Below, piece after piece: positions 1 to 7,659 of a stretch of DNA of 37,500 nucleotides; within the stretch, counting starts at the first letter, position 1, and every line of letters starts with the position of its first letter. The DNA is from Leptospira kirschneri serovar Cynopteri str. 3522 CT. Lineage in GTDB: Bacteria; Spirochaetota; Leptospiria; Leptospirales; Leptospiraceae. Both the position numbers and the translations under genes were made by a program. The notes beneath the pieces were generated by a model, which did not search any database, was not told where the DNA came from, and saw only the letters and a program-made list of their open reading frames with translations. The stretch is taken from contig NZ_AHMN02000011.1 of assembly GCF_000243695.2 (NCBI RefSeq), positions 1-37,500 of the forward strand, given 5' to 3'.

Positions 1-125
1 GAAAAAGGATGAATCCCGCCTTTTTTACCAGCTGCTAAACCCGCGAGACTGGTTAAAAGTGGCCAAGACATACAACTTTGAAAAAACATCGAAAGAAGAA
101 TCGAAATACAAAATGTTCTCTTCAT
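1..125 (-). pseudogene. ligB: 5' end of a second lig gene (probably ligB), cut by window edge, frameshifted in what is visible
   Basis: The first 125 bases, read on the minus strand from the ATG at 123-125, repeat the start of ligA: the same lipoprotein signal peptide ending in FFQSC, then [18 protein letters not shown]. LigB is known to share its N-terminal half with LigA and to lie next to it in several strains, so ligB is the obvious identity, but only about 40 codons are visible. At positions 15-17 the run of C has three bases where ligA (4547-4550) has four. After KKGG this moves the reading to another frame (IHP instead of DSS). Either this copy is broken or phase-variable, or the base is a sequencing or assembly error. 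The RBS-like gagtgag before the ATG is the same as for ligA. Confidence 0.6.
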
Positions 126-607
126 AAACACTCACTCTAATTGTTTTATTTAAAGTTTTCATTTGTGTATTTGCTGTGTTTATTTATTTGGAGTTTTCAT
201 TTGTGCATTTATCTATTGAGGCTCCTACAAAATTTAAAAAGAATAATTATCCGATCAGATTTTTGCATCAAGTCGTCGTTTGGCGACCATCAGAAAGATT
301 ACAATCAATTTTATAGAGATTCTCTTTAAATTTATTGGATATAGAAAGTTTGTAAAGAAAAAATAACTGAAATTTCTAAAAACTGAGTATATAATAAAAA
401 GTGAATACTTAAGTGATTTATATTTGAAGTTAGTCGTTTAAATTTTATGATCTTTAAGTATTAAATGGGATCATTACTGATTTCTATAAAACTGAGTAAC
501 GTTAATTTTTATCACAAAACGCTGGATATTTTATAATATAGTTCACATTAAAAGTAAATTGGGCATTATTTAAGAAATGATTTTTTAGTATCGTATAACA
601 ATCTTTA
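126..607 (-). promoter_or_regulatory. Promoter and leader of the second lig gene, a duplicate of the ligA upstream region
   Basis: Positions 240-607 match 4858-5225 almost base for base, and 126-154 match 4659-4687. The difference is in between, where ligA has four 38-bp tandem units (4688-4839) and this copy has one full unit (155-192) plus a 28-bp partial one (193-220). A candidate promoter on the minus strand is TTGATG (266-271), 16 bp, TAATTA (244-249). The RBS gagtgag sits about 5 bases before the ATG at 125. Published work on lig genes describes a leader RNA that limits translation at low temperature. That this copy acts the same way is inference. Confidence 0.6.
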
Positions 608-763
608 GAAATGGTTATAAGAATTTTAATAGAGATTTTCTATTATCTCAAAAATGTATGGCTTAAGTATATTTGACCTTCAGATCAAAGAAAGTCATGT
701 GTTATACAATACCTGAGAGGATCCAACTACCAATTTATATCAGATTCATATTGAGATTAATTT

Positions 764-794
764 AAAACACTCCGCAAAATCTGCGGAGTGTTTT
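764..794 (-). terminator. Strong hairpin terminator downstream of ligA
   Basis: Arms of 13 bases (aaaacactccgca / tgcggagtgtttt) pair perfectly around a 5-base loop. Read on the minus strand the stem is followed by a T-rich stretch (tttTAAATT). It lies about 190 bases after the ligA stop, before the promoter of the next lig gene. The A and T flanks are symmetric, so it could work in both directions. Confidence 0.8.
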
Positions 795-823
795 AGGAAC
801 AAAAGTTTAGAAAAAGGAAACGA

Positions 824-970
824 TTACAAGGTCGATAGATTACAAATCATACCGGTAAACTTGAGTCGCTCCTTTTCCGTAAAATCGGCGTTATTCAAAT
901 AACTCAATGAATTCGTAATAAAGAAGGTCACGAACCCATTGTTTGTTTTCTGCGAATGTGTTAAACATTG
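824..970 (-). pseudogene. Possible 48-codon coding relic between the ligA stop and its terminator
   Basis: Directly after ligA, on the same strand, an open frame of 48 codons runs to a TAA at 824-826, only 30 bases before the terminator. It has no convincing start of its own. Its translation looks like real protein: it contains NNGFVTFFITNSLSYLNNAD and then TEKERLKFTGMICNLSTL. The lack of a start, the 3'-end position and the nearby terminator suggest the tail of an older, longer gene. One idea is that ligA came from a ligB-like gene that lost its C-terminal domain and kept only the last codons. I cannot compare it with LigB's C terminus here. Confidence 0.35.
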
Positions 971-983
971 TTAATTTTTCATA

Positions 984-3900
984 TTACGGCTTCGTTTTAA
1001 TAGAGGCTAATATTTCTGGAGTTACTTCAAAATCAATAGAGTTACTATGGATAGAATTGTAAGTCGCAGAAATTTTAGAGGAACCTACAGAAAGCGGTGT
1101 TATTAAACCTCTGTCATCATTAGAGTTACCGATAGAAGCTACCTTAGAATCAGAGGACTTCCAGGTTACAAGATCCGTAAGGTCAAGTTCGCTACCTTTT
1201 TCGAAAGTTCCGATTGCTTTGAATTGTTGAGTCAAGCCCTTGTCTGTCAAAACTTGAGAAGAACTAATGGTTATGTTTACAAATTTCTCGTCATTGACAA
1301 ATATCCAAGCTCGATTACTTTCAATAGAATCGTAGGTTGCCGTAAATTCTGAAGCTCCAAATGCAAGAGCCGTTACTTTACCTTTTTTACCGGCTGTATT
1401 TTCGATCGAAATGTTGGATGGTTCGCTGGAAGTCCACGTTACAACCTGAGTCAAATCATGGGTAGAGTAATCCGAATAGATGCCGGTAGCGGTCAGTTGT
1501 AGTGTAAGACCTTCACTCAGAACGAAGATACTAGGTTTTACTTCTATGTCAACAAGCGTAGCAGAAGTGACATACAAAGTAGTGGAAGCGGACATAGAGT
1601 CGGATAACGTTGCAGTGATATTCGTTTTTCCATCATCGATTGCGATAACCGAACCAGCCAATGAAAATGTGTTATCGATCGATGCAACTTTCGGATCAGA
1701 GGAAGACCAGGAAACCTGTTTTGTAATGTCTGCCTTTGTATTATCCGTATAGATTCCAATTGCTTTAAATGGATAACTAAGTTTTTTGATCAAGAAGAAA
1801 TTATTTGGTGTTATTTCGATCGAAGCTATTTTTGCTGGAGTAACTTGGAATGTCGCATTTGCACTTGAAATTGAACCTAAGGTAGCGGAAATGTGACTCG
1901 TTCCCTTCGAGAGTGCATTAACAACCCCTTCACTTCCAGTTGCGTTTGAAATTTCTGCGTAGGCAGTATTGGAAGATTTCCAAGTAACCTGGTCGGTAAT
2001 ATCTTTTGTCGAATTGTCCGTAAATACGCCGGTCGCTTTAAAATTTTCAGTAAGTCCCTTGGCCTTGTGAGATAAAGTAGGATTTAACACAATCTCAACC
2101 AGTTCTGCTGCGGTAACGGATAATTTGGAAACTGGGCTGCTTACATTTCCCAATGTCGCTTTAATACCCACTATCCCTGTACCGGTTGCGTGAGCTTGTC
2201 CATGGTAATTTTTCGTGTTCGAGATCGTTGCAACAGAGTTGTTGAACGAATGCCACGTAACGGAGGAAGTTATGTCCTTGCTGGAATTATCAGAGTAGAT
2301 ACCTGTAGCAGAAAAATTTTCTGTTAACCCTTTTACAAGAGAAGGTTTCACAGGACTGATTTGAATTGAAGTAAGAACCGCGGGAGTAACTGTAATATCA
2401 GCTTTCCCGGAAAGTTTTTCTAAGGTTGCAGTAATGGTCGCTTTCCCGACTGAAATTGCCTTACCTCTTCCTTCTTCACCGGATGCATTCAACATATTTA
2501 ATACTTTCGAAGAAGACTTCCAAGTAACTTGCTCTGTAATATCCTTCTTAGAATGATCCGTAAAAATACCTGTAGCGGTAAATTTTTGAGTTAGTCCTTT
2601 TGCAATCGAAGAGCGAGTTGGAGAGACTTCGATCGAAGTCAAATTAGCCTGTGTGACGGTAAAATCTACAGAACTTTCGATTCCACCCATGGAAGCGATA
2701 ACTTTAACAGTTCCTTGTTTTAAAGTGGAACCTAACCCGCGTTTGGCGTTTGTATTGGAAACGGTAAGAATATCTGTATTAGATGAACTCCAAGTGACCT
2801 GATTTGTAATATCGGAATTAGAATTGTCTGTAAAAATACCGGTTGCTTTAAATCTTTCGGAAAGTCCCTTTGCTTTGGAAGCAGCGGCCGGTGTGATTTG
2901 TATTTCAACAAGTTTTGCAGCAGTAACGGATAACGTAGAAACTGGACTACTTACCTTTCCGAATGTGGCTTTAATATCCGTTGCTCCTGTAGCTGCTCCG
3001 TAAGCGTTTCCTTGATTTTTTTTGGCGTTTGAAATTGTTGCGATTGAAGAATCGGATGAGAACCAAGTAACGGAGGAAGATATGTCCTTGTTAGAGTTGT
3101 CAGAGTAGATCCCAGTAGCCGTAAATTTTTGAGTTAACCCTTTTGCAAGAGAAGGATTTACAGGATCGATTTGAATAGAAGTGAGAACCGCAGGAACTAC
3201 AGTAAACCAAGTTTTACCTGAAACTTTTCCTAAAGTAGCAGTAATAGTCGTGTCTCCAACAGCGTGAGCTTTCCCCAGACCTTTATTATCATCTAAGTTA
3301 GACACGCTTGCGATTGCTGAAGAAGATTTCCAAGTGACTTGATTTGTAATATCTTTTTTGGAGTTATCCGTAAAAATCCCGATCGCCGTAAATTTCTGAG
3401 TTAGTCCTTTTGCAATTGAAGGTAAAACTGGAGAAACTTCGATGGAAGTTAATACCTCTTGTGTAACTTTAAAATCGGTGGATCCTTGTATTCCACCGAT
3501 GGAAGCGGTGACCTTAACATTTCCTTGGTTGAGTGTGGAAGCTAACCCGTGATTGGCGCTTGCATTGGAAATAGAAAGAATATCCGGATTAGAAGAATCC
3601 CAAGTAACTTGATCTGTAATATCTGAGTTCGAATTATCTGTAAATATGCCTGTAGCTTTAAAGTTTTCTTGTAAACCTTTTGCTACTGCAGAATTTGTAG
3701 GAGAAACAGAAATAGAAACTAAGGCAGCAGGAGTGACGATTAGTTTTATGGAACCATTTATATTACCTCTAGAAGCAGAGACAGTAACGATTCCAGTATC
3801 AGCCGTTTCTAATATTCCGTTGTTCTGAATATTAGCGATAGTGGAATTAGAAGAATTCCAGATAACAGAAGAGGAAATATCCCTGTTAGAATTATCCGAA

Positions 3901-4658
3901 TAAATCCCAGTAGCCGTGAGTTTTTGTTTTTTTCCGAGAGGAATATTTGGACTGTTGGAAGTTACTTGGATAGAAGAAAGAACAGCGTCACCAACAGTTA
4001 TCTCTTCGGAAGCTTGTTTTGATTGAAAGGATGCACGAATATGAGCCGTTCCTAAATTGATACCTGAGGCCAAACCGGAATCATCTACTCGAACTAAATC
4101 TATATTACTGGAAGACCAAACGATCAATGGATCGTTGGAAATATCTTGATGAGAACCATCCGAAAAGATACCGATGGCAGCAAATTGACGATTTGTACCT
4201 TTAGGTAATATACCGTCATCTAAACTCGTAACTTGAATTGAGTTTATCGTGGCTGGTGTAACCGTAATTTTTTGTTCAGAATACATCCCGTTGTATTCAG
4301 CTTTTATAATGGAAGAACCAGAAGCGATTCCTCTGACTCTGTTACCTTGAATGTCAACGATTGATTGGGCATCGGAAACGATAGATGTCGAATCCGTAAT
4401 ATTCTGATTTGTTCCGTTATCAAAGATTGCGGTGACTTCGAGAGTTGTACTTGTACCTTTTGCGATGGAAGAATCTTGATAACTGAGCTCGATCCTTGTA
4501 ATAACTGGATCAGAGTTACTTAATAGAAGGTGGAAAAAGGATGAATCCCCGCCTTTTTTACCAGCTGCTAAACCCGCGAGACTGGTTAAAAGTGGCCAAG
4601 ACATACAACTTTGAAAAAACATCGAAAGAAGAATCGAAATACAAAATGTTCTCTTCAT
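984..4658 (-). CDS. ligA: LigA, multi-domain immunoglobulin-like surface lipoprotein
   Basis: This 1224-residue protein is a surface-exposed lipoprotein; Lig proteins are known adhesins that bind host matrix, fibronectin, fibrinogen and complement regulators. The N terminus is a lipoprotein signal ([18 protein letters not shown]) with the spirochaetal lipobox cysteine at residue 18. The rest is 13 bacterial Ig-like (Big_2) domains of about 90 residues, each opening like LTSIEVSP..KGLTQKFTATGIFTD and holding a conserved VTW.SS core, ending in SIKTKP. There is no large non-repeat C-terminal domain, which separates LigA from LigB. I chose the ATG at 4658 because gagtgag sits about 5 bases before it. 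A GTG six bases upstream abuts the RBS. Domains 4-6 and 7-9 look like copies of one three-domain block. The frame is intact. Confidence 0.95.
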   Translation of the reverse strand: MKRTFCISILLSMFFQSCMSWPLLTSLAGLAAGKKGGDSSFFHLLLSNSDPVITRIELSYQDSSIAKGTSTTLEVTAIFDNGTNQNITDSTSIVSDAQSIVDIQGNRVRGIASGSSIIKAEYNGMYSEQKITVTPATINSIQVTSLDDGILPKGTNRQFAAIGIFSDGSHQDISNDPLIVWSSSNIDLVRVDDSGLASGINLGTAHIRASFQSKQASEEITVGDAVLSSIQVTSNSPNIPLGKKQKLTATGIYSDNSNRDISSSVIWNSSNSTIANIQNNGILETADTGIVTVSASRGNINGSIKLIVTPAALVSISVSPTNSAVAKGLQENFKATGIFTDNSNSDITDQVTWDSSNPDILSISNASANHGLASTLNQGNVKVTASIGGIQGSTDFKVTQEVLTSIEVSPVLPSIAKGLTQKFTAIGIFTDNSKKDITNQVTWKSSSAIASVSNLDDNKGLGKAHAVGDTTITATLGKVSGKTWFTVVPAVLTSIQIDPVNPSLAKGLTQKFTATGIYSDNSNKDISSSVTWFSSDSSIATISNAKKNQGNAYGAATGATDIKATFGKVSSPVSTLSVTAAKLVEIQITPAAASKAKGLSERFKATGIFTDNSNSDITNQVTWSSSNTDILTVSNTNAKRGLGSTLKQGTVKVIASMGGIESSVDFTVTQANLTSIEVSPTRSSIAKGLTQKFTATGIFTDHSKKDITEQVTWKSSSKVLNMLNASGEEGRGKAISVGKATITATLEKLSGKADITVTPAVLTSIQISPVKPSLVKGLTENFSATGIYSDNSSKDITSSVTWHSFNNSVATISNTKNYHGQAHATGTGIVGIKATLGNVSSPVSKLSVTAAELVEIVLNPTLSHKAKGLTENFKATGVFTDNSTKDITDQVTWKSSNTAYAEISNATGSEGVVNALSKGTSHISATLGSISSANATFQVTPAKIASIEITPNNFFLIKKLSYPFKAIGIYTDNTKADITKQVSWSSSDPKVASIDNTFSLAGSVIAIDDGKTNITATLSDSMSASTTLYVTSATLVDIEVKPSIFVLSEGLTLQLTATGIYSDYSTHDLTQVVTWTSSEPSNISIENTAGKKGKVTALAFGASEFTATYDSIESNRAWIFVNDEKFVNITISSSQVLTDKGLTQQFKAIGTFEKGSELDLTDLVTWKSSDSKVASIGNSNDDRGLITPLSVGSSKISATYNSIHSNSIDFEVTPEILASIKTKP

Positions 4659-4687
4659 AAACACTCACTCTAATTGTTTTATTTAAA

Positions 4688-4839
4688 GTTTTCATTTGTG
4701 TATTTGCTGTGTTTATCTATTTGAGGTTTTTGTTTGTGTATTTGCTGTATCTATCTATTTGAGGTTTTTGTTTATGTATTTGCTGTGTTTATCTATTTGA
4801 GGTTTTTGTTTATGTATTTGCTGTATCTATTTATTGGGA
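4688..4839. repeat. Tandem array, four 38-bp units, in the ligA leader
   Basis: Four consecutive 38-base units begin at 4688, 4726, 4764 and 4802. All share the core tgtatttgctgt (or atgtatttgctgt) followed by ctatctatttgag. Units differ at a few sites; units 2 and 4 carry gtatctat where units 1 and 3 carry gtgtttat. The matching place before the second lig gene holds one full unit (155-192) and a partial one (193-220). In the transcript the array is A-rich and lacks obvious self-pairing. Confidence 0.85.
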
Positions 4840-4843
4840 CCTC

Positions 4844-4920
4844 TACAAAATTTAAAAAGAATAATTATCCGATCAGATTTTTGCATCAAGTCGTCGTTTG
4901 GCGACCATCAGAAAGATTAC
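4844..4920. repeat. Dispersed ~80-bp repeat (family A), copy in the ligA leader
   Basis: The stretch ctctacaaaatttaaaaaga...ttgcatcaagtcgtcgtttgg is one of at least six related copies in this window. The others are at 226-302 (second lig leader), 6013-6092 and 10446-10527 in the same orientation, and 16763-16862 and 30001-30076 in reverse. Shared landmarks are tataaaattNaaaaagaat, then atcagatttttgca, then aaNtcgtcgtttNg. Outside the lig duplication the copies have clearly diverged, so this is an older dispersed family. Confidence 0.7.
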
Positions 4921-5270
4921 AATCAATTTTATAGAGATTCTCTTTAAATTTATTGGATATAGAAAGTTTGTAAAGAAAAAATAACTGAAATTTCTAAAAA
5001 CTGAGTATATAATAAAAAGTGAATACTTAAGTGATTTATATTTGAAGTTAGTCGTTTAAATTTTATGATCTTTAAGTATTAAATGGGATCATTACTGATT
5101 TCTATAAAACTGAGTAACGTTAATTTTTATCACAAAACGCTGGATATTTTATAATATAGTTCACATTAAAAGTAAATTGGGCATTATTTAAGAAATGATT
5201 TTTTAGTATCGTATAACAATCTTTAATTGGAGTTCTATTTCGTATAACTTAATAAGTTATATGTGTCGTA

Positions 5271-5654
5271 TCAAAAATTTTTTATCATCCAAATTCCAGC
5301 AAAAGCAAATCCGATTCCACCAACTACACTCAAACAGATATATCCTAAAAATAAAACGTAATGACCGGACTTTAACATTTGAAGGGTTTCGTAGGAAAAG
5401 GTGGAAAATGTAGTAAATCCTCCACAAAAGCCGGAAGCAAATAAAAACTTCCATTGAGGATCAAAAAGCGGAAATCGATCGAATAGTGCGTAGACGATTC
5501 CAATTAAAAATGAACCGAGTAAGTTTGCGGTTAAGGTTCCCCAGGGAAGGGATAAACCTAAAATAATTCCGAACCAATATTGTAACAAATAACGAAAAAT
5601 ACTACCAATCGCTCCGCCAAAGCCGATCCATAACAGTGTTCTTGAAAAATTCAT
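5271..5654 (-). CDS. crcB: Fluoride ion channel FluC/CrcB
   Basis: This 127-residue protein matches the FluC/CrcB family, small dimeric inner-membrane channels that let fluoride leave the cell. It has the usual length and four hydrophobic segments. It starts with GGAIGSIFRYLL, carries GTLTANLLGSFLIG near residues 39-52 (the Asn of the pore), and has the family signature GFCGGFTTFSTFS near residues 75-87, including the phenylalanines and the sodium-site region. It stands alone between the lig upstream duplication and a repeat-rich spacer. I see no fluoride riboswitch before it and no clear RBS before the ATG at 5654. A short A/T-only inverted repeat (5243-5261) lies just after the stop. Confidence 0.93.
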   Translation of the reverse strand: MNFSRTLLWIGFGGAIGSIFRYLLQYWFGIILGLSLPWGTLTANLLGSFLIGIVYALFDRFPLFDPQWKFLFASGFCGGFTTFSTFSYETLQMLKSGHYVLFLGYICLSVVGGIGFAFAGIWMIKNF

Positions 5655-6109
5655 AATAAATTTTTAATGTAATAAATTTTAATGTACGAATATATATGTT
5701 TAGATTTTGTTTGATCGATTTTTATACATTTGAACGCCTTAAATTTGTCGCAAAAACCTCTTGTAGAGAGAAATACCAGAAGCTTTTTATATAACTATAA
5801 TTAAGGCAAGTCTCTGTTTTGGAATAGAATTTTAAGCGTTCTATTGTGTAATTCTGATTGGGTAGAACCTTAGAATAATCTTCTTTGGAATTTCAAATGA
5901 TGAGGTAGTTCCCACAGATTAAGTCTCATTATGGATCAACAGTCTTTTTGATTGCTTTTTTTGCTATTTAATTCCTGTATGAGTTCCCACATTCCGGACT
6001 TTTTTTATGTTCAAGTGGACTCTATAAAATTCAAAAAGAATGGTTGTTCAATCAAAATTTTGCGTAAAACCGGTGTTTTGTGGTGATTACAAGAATGAAA
6101 AACTATTTT

Positions 6110-6385
6110 AACGTGAGTTCGGTGTAAGAAAAACCTTTCTAAAAGTAGTAGTTCCTACAATCTTAGAATTGGTTCGTAAAATCGTGATTTGTAGTAGTTC
6201 CCACATCATTTTACAGACAAACCTAAAAGTTTTGTGAGAGTTCCCACACTTGAATACGACAGATTCAGTCGTTATAAACGTCTATTTTATAAATTGTGAT
6301 AGCTCCTACATTTAAAGAATCGATCTATAAAATTCAGGTTCCAACTTTTTTCAGAATCGTGAGTCCCTTACGTCGAACTCACGTT
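6110..6385. repeat. Composite intergenic element with ~19-bp inverted ends
   Basis: The left end AACGTGAGTTCGGTGTAAG (6110-6128) and the right end CTTACGTCGAACTCACGTT (6367-6385) are inverted copies with two mismatches. In between lie, in order, a tttctaaaagta block, a gttcctacaat motif, a cgtaaaatcgtgatttgtag block ending in ttcccaca, and a block ending in a pyrimidine-rich stretch. The same blocks recur in the same order near 18600-18825, 26593-26770, 10256-10370 (partial) and 24950-25085 (partial), and in reverse near 20760-20890. It looks like a non-coding mobile or once-mobile unit. Confidence 0.6.
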
Positions 6386-6699
6386 ATTTTAACGTGGATT
6401 TAGAGTTTGCTTCAAAACCTCGAAGAATTTGACGCCGTTATTCTTAAGAAATTTTTAATAAAATGTAGTAGTTCCTACATTTTTGTGAAACTCAATGCAT
6501 CGCTTCTATGATCGCTCTGCAGGTCGCATTTGGCAATTTGTGAATGTTCAAGTAGTTTTAATCTCGTCCAATTTTTGTAATAGTTCCCACATTTTTGTAA
6601 AGCTCAATGCATCGCTTCCTGAATGCTGACTCTTAGAGGGGCAGGACTGTGTTTGAAACTCAGCAGAAACCTTCCTCAAACTCAGCGTCTCGTTTCTAT

Positions 6700-6855
6700 G
6701 GGCGCTCGATAGATCGCGTTCTAAATTGAAACCAAAGACGATATATTATATAATGTTTTTTGCATGCAATTGATTGGCTATAGACGAGAGAGTTCTGTCT
6801 TGCCTTCCGTGGCGGCCGGATTTGCCCAGATTTTTCTTACGTCGAACTCATGTTA
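6700..6855. repeat. Dispersed ~155-bp repeat, pair with 36901-37055
   Basis: Both copies carry, in order, gatcgcgttctaaa, a variable stretch, a ttgcatg.aattgatt block, an agag-rich block, ccggatttgcccNg and a tttcttac end. They are related but clearly diverged. No open frame is shared, so I see them as non-coding relics. Confidence 0.6.
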
Positions 6856-6857
6856 TT

Positions 6858-7315
6858 TTAATAGGGATTTATCACGTAAGGATTGCCTATTTTAGATTTT
6901 AATAGATTGGTTGGATCGTGTATTTTTGAAGAACTACTAATCTTAAAATAACGATAGATCTGATAGATTCCGACTCCAATTGTCACAATGGAATCGTCCA
7001 CCGGTCCAGGGACCAAATTCGGAGGAATCCAATAGATTAAAATTATCAAGACGGGCCAAAAGATTCTAAGCGTTTCGACCGGTTTTGAATCCTTGATCGC
7101 AAACCAAAGACCAACGCGAGGAGAATCGATACGAGAATTCCGCCGAAGAAAAGAATATGTTTGCCCGCAAGAACGAGCCAGTCCGCGATTGTATGCGTCT
7201 TACCATAATCGTCCTTTAAAAGCAGAACCGTAACGTCGACGGATGCAAAAAACGGAATCAACATTCCCCACAAACAACCGTATTTAATTTTTCCGAGAAA
7301 AATATTTATATTCAA
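6858..7315 (-). pseudogene. Membrane protein gene of unknown family, apparently split by a frameshift
   Basis: Two minus-strand frames look like one gene. Frame one (from about 7315, TTG start, no clear RBS) gives a hydrophobic protein with [20 protein letters not shown] and a membrane segment [17 protein letters not shown], then degenerates to [10 protein letters not shown] and stops at 7046. The sensible continuation lies in a second frame that is open well before that stop: [20 protein letters not shown], then [18 protein letters not shown]. So the shift should be near 7090-7110. The segment [14 protein letters not shown] resembles the P-D-x-I-P...DD core of DUF1232 (YkvA-like) membrane proteins, but this is a weak resemblance. 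A single-base sequencing error would give the same picture. Confidence 0.5.
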
Positions 7316-7357
7316 TTATTATAATATTTTTATATCCCAATTACCCTTTTAAAAAAC

Positions 7358-7537
7358 TTTACTACTCGGACGCATGAATAGAATACTTGGGTTAGATTGT
7401 TTCAAAAATTTGAATATTTTGGCCCTGCTTTAAAATGCCATAATCTCGAATTTGTGGTATTTTTTAAGTACCGCTATTTTTTTCGTAAATTCGGCCGTAA
7501 ATAACTTGGTACTATTTTCATGCGTCCGCGTAGTAAA
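7358..7537. mobile_element. ~180-bp inverted-repeat element (family C), copy 1
   Basis: The ends are inverted copies: tttactactcggacgcatga (7358-7376) against tcatgcgtccgcgtagtaaa (7518-7537). The same kind of ends and length, with a diverged but still partly alignable interior (for example the gtttcaaaa stretch when copy 2 is reversed), occurs at 36130-36305. There is no coding capacity. This is a MITE-like structure of unknown parent. Confidence 0.6.
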
Positions 7538-7659
7538 TAATTCGAAAATAAATTCAAACCAAAGAAATTTGACAAATCTTGAAAGTGTTGTAAATCATTT
7601 TGTAGATTTAGGATCGGTTTCAAGAAAGTATTAAACCCTTTTGGGAAATCATAAAATAA

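Larger units (their letters stand above)
4659..4940 (-). promoter_or_regulatory. ligA leader and candidate promoter
   Basis: This is the untranslated region of ligA. Nearest the gene is the RBS (gagtgag), then a 38-bp tandem repeat array, then a candidate promoter on the minus strand: TTGATG (4884-4889), 16 bp, TAATTA (4862-4867). This would give a leader of roughly 190 bases. For lig genes a leader RNA that hides the RBS at low temperature, and induction by osmolarity, have been published. I did not fold the RNA. The promoter candidate lies inside a copy of a dispersed intergenic repeat that occurs at least four more times in this window away from lig. Confidence 0.5.
5655..6857. other. Gene-poor spacer packed with dispersed repeats
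   Basis: No credible gene is visible in these 1.2 kb. It holds a family A copy (6013-6092), five or more copies of the TGTGGGAACT motif (read here as gttcccaca near 5911, 5973, 6195, 6240, 6585), a composite element with inverted ends (6110-6385), a direct repeat of about 35 bp built on ctcaatgcatcgcttc (near 6476-6511 and 6590-6625), and a block at 6700-6855 that recurs at 36901-37055. Confidence 0.75.

Noticed and set aside
1480..1752. 90-codon plus-strand open frame inside ligA
   Set aside because: It is antisense to a conserved Ig-like domain and has the Val/Ser-rich look of a reverse-frame artefact of the repeats.
5243..5261. Terminator after crcB
   Set aside because: The stem tataactt/aagttata is weak, made almost only of A and T, and lacks a T-run on the right side.
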